DNA of 64,000 bases from positions 9,761,983 to 9,825,982 of the forward strand of contig NC_019859.2 of the NCBI RefSeq assembly GCF_002234675.1, given 5' to 3'. A program made the position numbers and the translations under genes. Source of the DNA: Oryzias latipes (taxonomy: Eukaryota > Chordata > Actinopteri > Beloniformes > Adrianichthyidae). Position 1 is the first letter of the stretch; every line of letters begins with the position of its first letter. Positions 25,612 through 37,400 of this stretch are shown in pieces. Below the pieces are notes generated by a model. The model saw nothing but the letters and a program-made list of their open reading frames with translations, did not search any database and was not told the DNA's origin.

Positions 25612-26941
25612 TTATTTTCCTCGCCTTAAATTGGCTTCATCTATGAAAAAAAGAGTGAGAAGTGAAGGCTTGCATGTGGACAAAGTGGTAGAATGTGATT
25701 TGGCAGAGCAGCAGCGTACTGGCATAGTCCTCTGGAGTCATGGGTTGACTGATGATCTTTCTAAAAGCCTCTATCCACTCCTTCTGCTCAGATTCCTGCT
25801 CACACATGAAGACATACTCCCTATCAGGAGTCTTCAGAAAGATCCCCCAGCGCCACCGGCCTCCTCTTTTGGACTGACCGCTGCACGCTGACACAGAGTA
25901 TCCATGGCTCTCTGAGCCGATGAAGGCAAAGCCCTTCTCTGTGGCATCCTGACAAGCAGAAGAGCAGAAGTGTGACTTTGAGTTCACGCCCCACCGTACA
26001 GGATTTCTGACAAACGGCACTGGTTTCTTTGTGAAGCGTCAAATAAGGTTTTCCCTTTGTTCCCCTTTCATTACCAGTGGAGATTTCAAATACAGAAGTT
26101 TTCTGTTCGTCAAGTTCAGAGTGAACCATCTCTTCTTGAAAGACTCCCGTGTCTAAAAACACACAAAAATCCAACAAAGTTAGGTGATGTTTGAAGGTAA
26201 ATGATTGATTCATAGGACTGAACGTACTGTTGGGCCCGTCTTCTCCATGTAGCCCTCCTTCAGACTTTTTGACGTTAACTGAGGCACCAACTGTGTGGAG
26301 AAACTCCGTTTATAAAGCCACGGAATGCATTTTAACATTGTTTGACATTGATTTTTAAATAAAACAGTTGATGCAATAATTGTCCTTATCTAAACATTAT
26401 TCAAAAATCTAACAAATTCTGCCCATTTCATTTTCTTTCTGTATGTTGACTAACCGGTCTTTAAAATATTTTACACTAAAACATACTTTTAAGTGATAGA
26501 ACAGGCAAATATTTGTTATTAATTTAAACTAAAATGTGAGAGAACTTTGTTTCATTTAACTGAGTGTACAACCACTTGTAAAAAAACATTAAAGTAATTG
26601 TGTTGTAAAGTCTTCTCAATAAAGTTTATTCTGAAAGTTTTATCAGTATTCCACGAACACGACTAGTTACCATGGGGGGTAGAGCCTTCAGCAGCACTGC
26701 CCCACAACTCTGGAACTCCCTCCCCTCTGATCTACAAAATATGGACTCACTCACTCAGTTTTCCAAACACCTCAAAACTCACCTTTTCCGTCATGCTTTT
26801 AGCTCACAATATTTAAATTGCTGTTTTTAACTGTTAACTTATTTTGTGTTCTGGAATTTTACTGTTGTATGTTTATGTTTTTACCCACTTCGCACTGTGA
26901 GGCGACATTGAGTGCCCAGAAAGGCGCCACATAAATAAAAT

Positions 26942-26979
<38 letters not shown>

Positions 26980-29714
26980 TATTTGGACTTTTTTTTTTTA
27001 TAATTGTAGATGTATACATGTCATTTGGGTTCGAATAACTAAATGAATGAAATTAAGCTTTGGACATCTGTTTTTTTCCCCCTTCATTATTGCTTCCATT
27101 TATCCTTGTTTTCAGCCGTAAGGTGTTTATTCTCTTTATTTATTTTTAGTTTTTGGGGAAAATTGAATTCTGAATTTTCACTGATTGACTCTGTTTGCAT
27201 TTGCATTTATTTTGCATTTGATCTACTGGAGTGTTTTGGTTCATAACTGCAATCCTAAACACAGGCCTTGCACAAAACCTTATTAACAGAGAGGTGTCCA
27301 CCCCTCCCAGGCATTTAGTGATGACGCTCAAAGCTCAAATCACTACCAGACCACCGCCATGCCCAACAGTATCAGTGTTGGTGCAGAAATGCTCTATGGT
27401 TCTATTTAATTGGAAGATGCAGACTTTGGCCAGACATTGCTATGTTGTCATCTGTCCAGACGACTCATCTCAAAACTCTAGTAAAGTGACATTTTCTTCC
27501 TATGACAGGACACACTTTAACACCCCGATGAGCACACAACGTCACAAAATAACCCTTCAGATATTTTATCGGATTTGATTTTGTTACTTATGTTTATACA
27601 TTTCTTTCCTCTTATTGCTTGCAGTGGAATTATTGAGAATTTAGAATAGCAAAGAACAGAATGATTTTTTTTTAACTGGTTTGTATCTGAGTATAAAAGT
27701 AATTGGGCTAAAATTTGTTCAAAGTCCCTACACAATTTTTTAAAAACAACAAATTAAAGTACTTTAGCCTCAGGATACTTTGTCTTACTGTTCTTCTTTT
27801 TAAATTCCACACTTAATTTCTTTTTTCAGTATCTTTCCATGCTAAGTAGCTTTGATCACTTTCAAAGGCATTGAATACTTTTCTTTTTTGAAGTTGGTCT
27901 CACATCGCTGTTTCGAAGTGTCTGGTGTTTCCTCAGGAGGTAGGCCAAGCGCGTCGCCCGAATAGCATTAAAGAAAGTAACAACTGTCTGCAAAGGATTA
28001 GATAAAGACGAGAAAAAAAACACAATCAAACCTGGCAGGAGTCTACAAGAAAGACTGAACAGTAGTTGAAACAGGACCAACACTGATTTGGTTTCCCTGG
28101 ATCTTCTGTGACGGACGGCCTCACCTGCCCATCATCGTGATAAACAAAGAGATTCCTCGTGTGGTCATCCTCCGAGTAGGAAATCTGCAGACCGTGAGGG
28201 TGTCCGATCTTCTCTGGCTGGAAATCTGCGTTCAGATCCTTCATGCTGATGACGGCTTTGGGAACCTTGGACTTTGTTTTAATGAGAAAACTGAGTGTCA
28301 TTGCAGAAGGAAAAAAAAAAGCAAAAACCTCAGAGGATTGTGCACCATGCTGACAAAAGGGTGCCGCAGCAAACTCACATCTTCTTTGATGAAGTACTTA
28401 AGGGTGAAATCTCGCTGAGACAGCAGAAAGTTCCTTTTGAGGAACTGCTTGTTGACTCTGCCTTTCTTCCACATAGGGGATTCAAACTGTTCTGGGATCC
28501 AAACATTGAACATATTGAATTGAAGAACAGGGACAAGTGCATCTTCCTTGAGCTTTACTTGATAATAAAAACAGTCACCAGAAGTGTAAATTTGCAGAAA
28601 CCTGTTGTTTTCTCCGGTGAATTCCCTTCTTTCATACTTCGCACGGATCCATTGATCCTTCAGAACACTGAAACACAAAATGTAAGAAGAGAAGAGGTTT
28701 TGACACGCATTGTTTTCCCCCACTCAGCCTGTTGTACTTCGGTGTGCCGCCTGTCCAGCGTGACCTCTGCTCCGCGTTTCTCTCGTTTTTCTCTGCGCGG
28801 TGAGCGTGGTGAGAGGCACTCACATGCAGTCGTTTTGTCGCGGCTTGTAAAAAAAAGTTGGGACACACTTCTCAAAAATGGCTTTGGCTTCGGAATTGCC
28901 TCTCTTTTGCATGAACTGAAACCAAAGAATATGAAGTTTAGAAACCTCAAAAGAGAAACTTTCTTATTTGGTGATAGAGTCCTGTGTCATCTAAACAAAT
29001 GAGGTGTAGAAGTCATGTTCACCCTGTTTCTTCATTCCTGACTTTGAGATTAAATTATGTCGATAAACATGTCTACATTTGTTTGAAAATTTAAGAAAAT
29101 GTTACTGAAATACCTCCACCAGAGAGCTGTCCCAGTAATCCAGCCGTATGGATTTGACTTTGCTGACAGAGGGTAAATTTCGGTGCATGCCAGAACAGTT
29201 CAGGCACACAAAGACGCCCAGAGTGTACGATGCCCAGTCCGGCTCTGTGAACAAACACGATCACAACGTTCATCAAAAGAAAAAAACAAGGAAAAAACAG
29301 AGTTTTTTGTCTTTGAATTGGCTTTGTCTCATCTTTTCATGATGTCACAGTGACTAAACGTTCAAATTAAACGGGAACAATGAAGCCACGCTTTAACTAA
29401 ATGGCAGTTTTTCCTTCCCCCTAGGCATGACAGTAAAACAACATCAAAGTCGGCCCGTTCTCCTGTTACATAGCACTTTACTTCTCTAGTTTACAAATTC
29501 TACATTCGTAAAACATTCAATTTAGTGCAAAACATTCCCCTCTGAAGCAACCCCCCCCCCCAATGTTAGACATTAAATGATCAAAATGAAATCCTTTTTT
29601 TAATGACTTTGCCTGAGTTGACTCACCAGGAGCTGAACAGTCGGCACACACGTTGTTCCCCGGCCGTTGTACAAGTTCCAGAAGGATTTTGTTATTTCTT
29701 GCCAGATTGGCCAT
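25612..29714 (-). CDS. adap2: Arf-GAP with dual PH domain-containing protein 2
   Basis: ADAP2 (centaurin-alpha-2) stimulates GTP hydrolysis by Arf6-type GTPases and is recruited to membranes by phosphoinositides through two PH domains. Exons: 29714-29627, 29244-29114, 28915-28824, 28667-28579, 28491-28379, 28271-28125, 27987-27904, 26290-26228, 26152-26075, 25948-25720, 25640-25612. They sum to 380 codons plus stop (human 381). The ArfGAP zinc finger is complete: C23-x2-C26-x16-C43-x2-C46, followed by R51, the expected catalytic arginine (NCSGMHRN). PH1 covers about 136-239 (MWKKGR ... RNLFVYH) and PH2 about 259-363 (EGYMEKTG, FKKRWFTLN ... EWIEAFRKI). The last exon is only 29 nt and was found by phase matching: it adds NEANLRRGK after PEDYA, parallel to the YAVEAHFKHKP end of the paralogue ADAP1. 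Without that junction the frame would run on to a different stop at 25637. The exon 4/5 junction (28579 to 28491) was chosen by phase. Confidence 0.95.
26650..26980 (+). mobile_element. LINE 3' fragment (L2/CR1-like), 5' truncated
   Basis: The fragment encodes the tail of a non-LTR retrotransposon reverse-transcriptase protein (AFSSTAPQLWNSLPSDLQ, then THLFRHAF), a motif familiar from L2-type elements in fish. It ends in a short 3' UTR (cccagaaaggcgccacataaataaaatg) and an (ATT)n tail. It lies upstream of adap2 exon 8, in the intron between exons 7 and 8, antisense to the gene. Most of the element is missing at the 5' side, the usual result of incomplete reverse transcription. Confidence 0.8.
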
Positions 29715-31255
29715 AGATGAAAAACTGTTCGGCCCCTTCTGTGGGGTTGACGGGTCAAATCCAAGAAAAACAACTACTAGGTTCCAGCTCCATGTTGATG
29801 TGAGCTCTTCTGCAGCGCAGCAACAGTTAAAAACACTATTTCTCGTCACTGACTCAGTGTTTCCTCTTATCAGAGCAGCATCATATGGTTTATTGTTCTG
29901 CTCACAAACACTGAGGGACAGAAATAAAGCAGAAAGGAAGTGAAATAGGCGTAACTTCGACACATGGTGACTAGGTTACTGTTCCAGTGAAAAAGGGTCA
30001 AAGCTGCTTTAAAAATACAGCTATGAATAAAACCACTGGCTGGAGAATCGGGTTTGATTGATGGGTTTGGTTTAAGTAAGGCAAAAGACATTGATGTGCA
30101 TATATTTTAATCTAAATGTATAACTTAAACCATTAAATTCCTTTTTTAAAGGAGCTAAAAGACTTTGTACTGAAGTTAATCACTCCTCAATGTTTTGTTC
30201 CAAGTGGAAAATATTTTTTTAATGTTTCATGAGGGTTTAGAAGATTAAACCTTTTTTTTCTTGCTTTTTCCTGTCACCATTTTTTTTTTTTAATTTAATT
30301 TTTTCTTTTCTTCTAGTACATGACCCTTGAAGGACTCAAGCAAAGAAAAGAAACAAGGGGGGGGAAATAATTATCATCTGTAGGAGCTTGCAATTTACAA
30401 GAATGGAACTGAAAATGTGTAATAATGCAAACGTGATTCAAAAAGATAAACATCTTTTACAAAACATTTAGAACTCCTTACTTCGTTTTTAGCCTAGAAG
30501 TTTTAGGAAAATCCAACATCTTTTATTCTTTAAAAGCAAAATATAGAGAAACCAGGATGCTCAAACCGTTTGAATACTTTGGAAAAATACTGATTTTGAA
30601 AAGAGCATTGAAAGAAATAGCAATAATTTAATTTAACCAAAGTGTATCAAATAAATAAGAAACAGCTGAACACTGCTAAAAATGAAATAAATAAAAAAGA
30701 TTACAAATACAAAAAGGCTTTTCTTGGCTCTTTTATAGAAATAAGCAAATAGGTTACAGTAATAATTGTTGAATTAATAACACTTAAAAGAATAAAATAA
30801 AAATAAAACAGAAAACTTAACTGATTTTGACAGCAGATTTTAGGGGAAATTAAAACAAAGTGAACATATGTTACAGATATTTACATTTAAAATATACACA
30901 AACAAAGTAAGTCTTTTCCCCCAATAATCTCAATTGTTTGTCTAATGTTGTGCTCAATATTTGCACTTAAGTTAGCATGTTAGTTATTTTTAATTGGTTG
31001 ATTTGCGATATTAACAAAGAGGAAGTTAAATAATTTGTTACCTGTTCACACCAACACGGCATTTCTCATTTAAAAAAATACATAAAAAAAATAAAAAGAC
31101 AAAAAGGAAAAAACTCATTTCGGAACCAAGTCTACCGTGTTTGTTGTGTTTCACCGGTCACTATAAACAGACGGACCCGTTCAGTTTGAGGGCGAATAAG
31201 TAGCACATTTTAAACGTTTTAGCGCTAAAATAATCAATGCATTGACTTAAACGTG
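29715..31255. promoter_or_regulatory. Divergent upstream region between adap2 and tefm
   Basis: adap2 (minus) and tefm (plus) are transcribed away from each other from this 1.5-kb interval. It is A+T-rich for most of its length, with T-tracts near 30240-30310; the tefm-proximal part (31130-31250) is less so. No extra gene, CpG island or recognisable repeat is visible. Each gene probably has its own promoter near its end. Confidence 0.5.
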
Positions 31256-33757
31256 ATGTGGGTCATTGAACGATTTTTATCCTCTGTTATCCAAAGAGGT
31301 AAGGTAACGCTTCAGAAGTTTGTTTTAATTTATCCGTAAATAAATGTCGATAGCTAGTGTGGCTAAGGCTAAGCAGGCAAATAACAAACTTTAGCTAAAT
31401 TTAAGAGTAAAAGTAATCATTTTAAATTCTTTTTTTCTGTTGTTTCTAATCTTGTCCTCTTTATTTAAAAAAATACAACCATTGTGTATGCTTTTTTTTA
31501 TACATATCGCGCCTTTTCTGGAAAAAAAATCCATATAATCATGTTTCCCATTTGTGTCCTGTCCCTATAATATGCAGGACAGTCCGGGTTGCTCCGCCGC
31601 TCTCTGCGCGGCTCCCTGCCCGAGCTGGAGCTTCGGTACCTCCAGTGCACATGCTGTTGGAGGAGCCGGATTCCCGTGGCAGGGTTCGAGACCCTGAACG
31701 CGTCGCTGTCCTCGGAGCCCTGCAAGGACGACGGCAGCAGCAGACCTCTGGACGCCTGCTACACCTCAGAGCAACGGGCCGCGATCCTGCAGCTGCTGAA
31801 CAACGGCAGCCCGGCGGAGCTGGCCTCCATCAAACTGCTGCGAGGACGCAAGTCCATCAACATTGTGGAGCACAGAAGCAAAAACGGACCCTTTAAATCC
31901 CTGGAGAGCGTGGTAGACGTGCCTCTGCTGAAGCACAAAAGCGCCGTGGTAGTCTTTAACTCCATCCTGAACCCGGTGAAAAAGGAGAGGAAAGTGAGGA
32001 TCCAGCTGGCTAGGTTCATCAAACCTGAGGTGGACCGGTCCTGGTTGGAGGTGAGCTCTGGTTACGCTGTCCCACAGCAGATGTTCCAGTGTTTGTCTCC
32101 TTCCTGTCCTCTCAGACCCAAACGCTCAGAACTTTACAAAGTCTGATCCGTTCTTCCTTTAGTTTTCCCTCTCCACAATGCTTGATCATCGGAATCAGGG
32201 CTCACACATAAAAATGGACGCAATCATAAAAGCACCATTGAAATCCAGTTCAGACTATTTCAAGTTATTGGAATAATCTAAAACTTCCCTAAAATCCTAA
32301 TTTAGCTTGGATTGATAGTGAAAGCCTTTGAGACGACCTCTTTTCTAGGGGTGTAACGATTCATTTGAACCATTCGATTCATATCATATGTGGTTGCTGG
32401 TAGTTGAAGTTGCTTTATTTTGAAGTATGAACGTATGGTCACATGCTTTTACTAAATTTAAAGGGTTTCCACACATTAGACTGATGGTTTGATCACGGGT
32501 GTCGTCCGCCGTGCTGCTCGTTTTTACGTCACGGGAAAATAAACCCACCGTGTCTCAGTCCAAATGTGGACGGGTGTCCCCTGCCTTCACCCATGAGTGA
32601 CCGGATAGGCTCCAGCAGCGCCGTGACCCCGAAAAGGGACAAAACTGATTTAGAGAATGAATGAACGCACGAATAGAATTCATTTATTTCAATTTGAAAC
32701 AATTTTATACTGATTGTAGTCAATTTGATGAATACGTTTCCTCAAACAGATCGATCTGTTTAGATCGTAGGAATATTGATCAAGTTGATTCATCGTTTCC
32801 TTATCCTTTCTAAACTAACAACTGTTTTTGGTTCACACAGGAGGCCAGTTCTCTTGTCTCAATAGTCTGTGGGACTAATAAAATCGCCTGGGCTCATGTG
32901 GACAGACAGATGATGGTGCTGGACTGGCAACAGCAGGAATGTCCAAACTTCCTAAAGGGAACATACATGGCATCTGCTTATTTGAACGACGTAAGAATAG
33001 TTTACGGAGTCTCTCTGTTGTTGTTTTTGTTTTAATGGCACGGTTGTTGGGAGGCTGAAAACGTGTCCGATTGTTCCGTTCTGCTGGCAGGTGTCGGCCG
33101 TCGTGTCCCTCCTCCCGCCGGCAAGTTTTTACCTAATCGAGAAGTCGTCCATCTCGGTTCAGAACACGGCGCTGTTTCCTGTCATGGCTCACATGAGGAC
33201 AGTGGAAGCCATGCTTTTTGCCCTGCTGGAGCCCAGAATCACCCCTCCTGAACCAAACATCCCCCCCAGGTTCGAAGAGATATCCCGTAAATGCAAAAAA
33301 AAAACCCAACAACTTTTCTTCATGAAGCTTCTGTTTTTATACAGTTGTTGTGCCTCTATACCTTTTTTTCTCATAACAGTTTTCAGTGTAACAACCCGTT
33401 TGCCAATCATCCAAACATATATGGCAAAAATGAGCCAAATGTGCACACATGTACTACTTTTTTAAAATTCTATTTGGGTCCTAACCCTTTGCCCACAGGG
33501 TCCTCAACATGATGAGGACGGCTGTGGGGCGGCACTTTGGGCTGATGGTGGGCGAGTCCCGGACCAGCGGGGCTCAGATAGTCCGTCAGATGATGACGGA
33601 GTCTGTGACGGAGAAGCTCCCCAGGGTAAACTTTCCCCAGGAGCTGCTGGTCAAGTACAGGAACTACTTCCAGATGGGCAGTCGGAGAGGAGGGGATGAG
33701 CTGTGCGACGCGCTGCTTCAGGCGGTGGCGTTCTACGAGCTTCTCTGTGAAAGTTAG
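31256..33757 (+). CDS. tefm: Transcription elongation factor, mitochondrial
   Basis: TEFM binds the mitochondrial RNA polymerase POLRMT and increases its processivity, helping it pass the conserved sequence block where replication primers form. Exons: 31256-31298, 31578-32050, 32841-32990, 33091-33269, 33499-33757; they sum to 367 codons plus TAG (human 360). The N-terminus (MWVIERFLSSVIQRG, then LLRRSLRGS) is arginine-rich and amphipathic, as expected for a mitochondrial targeting signal. Residues about 76-145 form the helix-hairpin-helix region (EQRAAILQLLNN, LLRGRKSINIVEHR). The remainder is the RuvC/resolvase-like fold without nuclease activity (IVCGTNKIAWAHVDRQ, HFGLMVGESRTSG). Exon 1 is short and was placed by its ATG, donor gtaagg and phase 1 junction. 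In exon 4 the donor at 33269 was chosen over one about 25 nt further on because it restores the aligned VLNMMR segment. Confidence 0.95.
32345..32800. repeat. Repeat-derived segment in tefm intron 2
   Basis: The segment opens with aggggtgtaacgattcattt and ends with gttgattcatcgtttcc, resembling ends of teleost hAT-like MITEs. Inside it at 32545-32665 is a stretch (gtgaccggataggctccagc) matching the 3' part of the SINE at 40908-41297. It looks like a SINE fragment inside an older element. Boundaries are approximate. Confidence 0.4.
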
Positions 33758-34093
33758 CGAAAGTCCCACCTATAGCGACACAAACTGCTCCTTTATGGGC
33801 TCTCCTGTAGCGTTTTTTAGGGTTTAATGTGTCTAAATGACTTAATTTCTGTCACTTTACTTGATGCAGTGACTGTGTCATTACTCCTGCTGTGATTAAA
33901 AACCCTTTGGGAGGATTTTGACCTGCTATGTTGCACAAATGTCACCAGAAGAAAACTCTGTGTCCAACCAACGATGAAAAGAAACCCAAAGACGAGGTAA
34001 CAATTCACCCGTTTCATAAGATGGAACCAGCTCTACACCACAGAGACTGACGCCTTCATGCCATTCTTATGTTTCTTCCTGTACAGGAACTAA

Positions 34094-34362
34094 AATAAAA
34101 TGCAACAAAATAGTTTTATATTCTTTAAAAAACAAAGAAAATCGAACACTAGATTAGTTTAGAAAATGTAAATGTATTAAGAAAGGAGCAGAAAAGGCCC
34201 AAAATGTACTTTTTTGTGTATGTGGGCACACAACTCTCATTTCAGGAGATTTAAATCTTTTTTTTTTCTTTTCTTTGTTACATTTTAGGCACAAATATTT
34301 TTATGGATTTCAGATGCGTTGACTTAACTGTTTCAAACCTGCTGTTCATATGCCTGAATAAA
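34094..34362 (+). terminator. tefm: tefm polyadenylation signals
   Basis: Two AATAAA motifs on the plus strand, at 34094-34099 and 34357-34362, lie about 340 and 600 nt beyond the tefm stop. The distal one is about 90 bp from the signal of the convergent gene atad5. Confidence 0.5.
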
Positions 34363-34453
34363 TGAGTTATTTAAGCCGTGTTTTCCTTACAACTTTCTTT
34401 ATGACTAAAAGCAAGACAACCTTTAATTTGCCTTTTGTTCCATTAAAATCTAC

Positions 34454-34459
34454 TTTATT
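34454..34459 (-). terminator. atad5: Candidate atad5 polyadenylation signal
   Basis: AATAAA on the minus strand only about 40 nt past the atad5 stop codon (34501-34499). If used, the 3' UTR is very short, which fits the tight tail-to-tail arrangement with tefm. Confidence 0.45.
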
Positions 34460-34498
34460 TACAGTTCAGAATTAGACCTTATTAACAAAAATACAATT

Positions 34499-37400
34499 TC
34501 ACATCAGCTGGTGTAAAGCAGGCGGACAGGAGTTCATCAGACTGGAAGATGTTCGGTTCAGAGGTTTTTCCAAACTTCTCCAGATGAAGTCTTTAGCCAG
34601 AAGCTGCACGGTGGACTTGGAGAGGTCCAGCATGAAGCTGCTCACCGTCATGTGGGAGAGAAATGATCCGAATTAAAGCCAGAAGCATAAATTTTTGACA
34701 CACATTTTCAAACCTGTAGGAAACTTCCTCACATATTTGATGTTAAAGACCCACTCTGAGGTGTTTTTAATGCTTTGTGCCATTTATCTTATAATGGAGG
34801 ACATATTTTAAGAAAAGTAAGCTAAAAACTAAAAATTTCTTAATATTCAGGAGCATCTGCAAAAAGTTATAGTAGAAGAGACCCTGGGCGGGTCTCAAAC
34901 TCCCTGCTCCATCTAATCCTGATGCGTCCACTTGCAAACGGATCCGTGTACGTCTTTGTTTTCCTCGTCTGGGCTAATGTCTGACTCAAACCTGACTCCA
35001 TTATCGCTCACCGTGTTTTTGGCACCGCTAATGTTAGGTTGTGGATGTGAGGGGTTGTAAGCTAGCAGGAAAGGAGGTAAACTGAGGGATGATGGGATGT
35101 GTGGGCAGGCTTACTCTGCACAACTCAGAGGTGAATTTCTAATGAACCGCTGCTGTTCTGCAGAAACTATGTCCTCGAAAACGACACAGGTTTTTGGATT
35201 TTGGCTAAAAACAGCACAATCCTAATTAAAAGACCACTGGGAACACTTTAAAAAAAATAGAATAAAAGATGATTTAACCGTTTAAACAACAAACAAAAAA
35301 AAAACCTTTCGACTCACCTGGCTTGTTCTTTCCGTTTGTGACAAATGAAGCGCAGGACCGGCAGGTACTCGGCGCAGACCGCGCGCCTGTTCCCCAGCAG
35401 GCCGAAGGTCCTGCTGCTCAGCACCTTCCTGCTCAGCTTCAGCCTCCTTTGGGCCAAACTGATGAGATGAAGACGAGGCGGAGATTAACCGGCTACCGTG
35501 TGCGACGAAGGATTTGCAAATGTTTTTTATTGAAAAGAAAAAAGGTTCAGTCTTTCTGGAAATTGAGAACATTTTCACTTCTACTTTTTCATCAAACCTG
35601 CCATCGTTTACAAAATCTAAATATAAAAAAAGGAAATGGGAACTGAAAGGAAACAACCTTGGGGAGGAAGTTGGATGTTTATCCCTGTTTTGGAGTTTTC
35701 AAAGACAGATCTGAATAATTCTTTGCCTCAGATGTTATGATGAAAAGTGAAACTGACCTCGGGGCACAAAGAGGTTGAGAGGTGAGGATGAGTGTCTGTG
35801 TTTTAGGAAGCGTGGTTGTCCCCGAACGCTCGCTCTCCCATTCTTCAGTGTGAGGTAGAATCCACGCCTCGGTCACGCTCCTGCTGCAGATGCCAAAGCC
35901 CAGCCCTTCAGCAGCAGCCCTGATGTCCAGGAGCCCCTCTTCGCCGTCACCCAGACGCTCCTCCTCGCCCGTCTCGTCCAAAGAGCCGTCTGCTAACGCT
36001 GCTCCCGTCCAGACGAACGCTGTGGAACGGGAAGAGCCTGAAACAGGCCGTCCCGCGTCTGGAAATGTGGAGTCCAGATATGACATGAGGTCAAAGAAGT
36101 CTGCGAGGGCGGCTGTGGAGTCAGCGGCTTTTTCCTCCCGATTTCCATTCAAACCCGAGTCTCTTGGCATCCATGATTTAATCAAACGGGGGTTTGTCGC
36201 TGCTGCGCTGCCCCTCCGCCGGCTCAGCCGGGAGGCGGATGTTCTGCAGGTGATGTTCCGTTTCTGCTGCCGAAGATCAGCGTGGAGACAGGAGCCCGTC
36301 TCCTCATCCGGACCGAGGACCGAGGCTCCAGAGGACAGGAGCAGCTCCAGGTTGGAGTAAAGAAGAGGCACGCCTCCTCTCCAGCTCTCAGCCAGGAGGT
36401 TCAGGAACACCTTTGTGTCCGGTTCAGACTAAAGAAGCAAAATCAAACAGGCGATGAGTGTGGGAGACAGATTAGTGAGCCATGAGCCACTAACCTTCAG
36501 AACGTCCAGAAGACGACTCAGACTCACAGACTGGAGGCCCAACATCGAGGCAGAGCAGCTGGTTTCACATGGAGGAAGCTCTGATCTGCATTCTTATGGG
36601 GTTTCAATCATAAAAATGCAAATCATAAAGATAGTCCTCTTTTTATATCAAATGTTTTTAACCTACTCTTTGGAGGGAGCAGCTGTTTAGTAAGCCCGCC
36701 GGTTTGGGCTCCGCCTCCTCCACTGCGGAGCCAGAGCTGCAGCTGCAGCAGGCAGCGCCTCACATCAGCACCCGTGAGCGCCGCGAGGTTTCTGGCATCG
36801 CCTGAATCCAGCCGCCTGTTCTCGGCCAGACTCACCAGCTGCAGGTAGCTGCCGACACTCCCCTTCAAAGGGAGGGGAAACGACGTTTGCAGAGCTCGCC
36901 GCTTGTGCACAAAAAAAAACAGTCAACTCACTTCTGATGGGGCTTTGAAGACGATTTCCTCCAAGCTGCTGTCAAACCTGTCCTTGAATAAAGGATCTAC
37001 CAAAACATGAGTCTGCTGTTAGGAGATGTCAGGAGCTCCAGGTGAGGCGGCGAGGGCCGGCTTTACCGTTTGTGGTCAGAACTACGGGCCTCTTTGTGGT
37101 TTTCGTGAATGCTTTGATGGCTCCAAGGAAGCCGACGTCGTCCTCAAAGATGACGTCCACCTGCGGGAGCAGAAGAACCATAAAGACGGTGAAGGCAGAG
37201 GTCAGGTGACTGCGTGCAGAGCGGCGGCCCGTTACCTCTTCAAACAGAATCAGGGAGGTGGCCGCGCTTTTGCTCCGCGGCTCTGATTGGTCACGGCCGG
37301 CAAACGAGTGGCACAGGAGCTTCCGGTCTGGACTTCCAGACGGTGGCGTGCCGCCAAGGCGCGAGCCGTCAGCTTCACGCTTTACTTTGAAGAAGTGAGC

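Noticed and set aside
28295-29002. Plus-strand frame of 235 codons, the longest in the window
   Set aside because: It runs antisense across adap2 exons 3, 4 and 5 and their introns; it has no homology and ignores the supported gene.
35890-36360. Plus-strand frame of 156 codons rich in Ser and Pro
   Set aside because: It is antisense to the large atad5 exon 36428-35758, which matches ATAD5 in the other direction.
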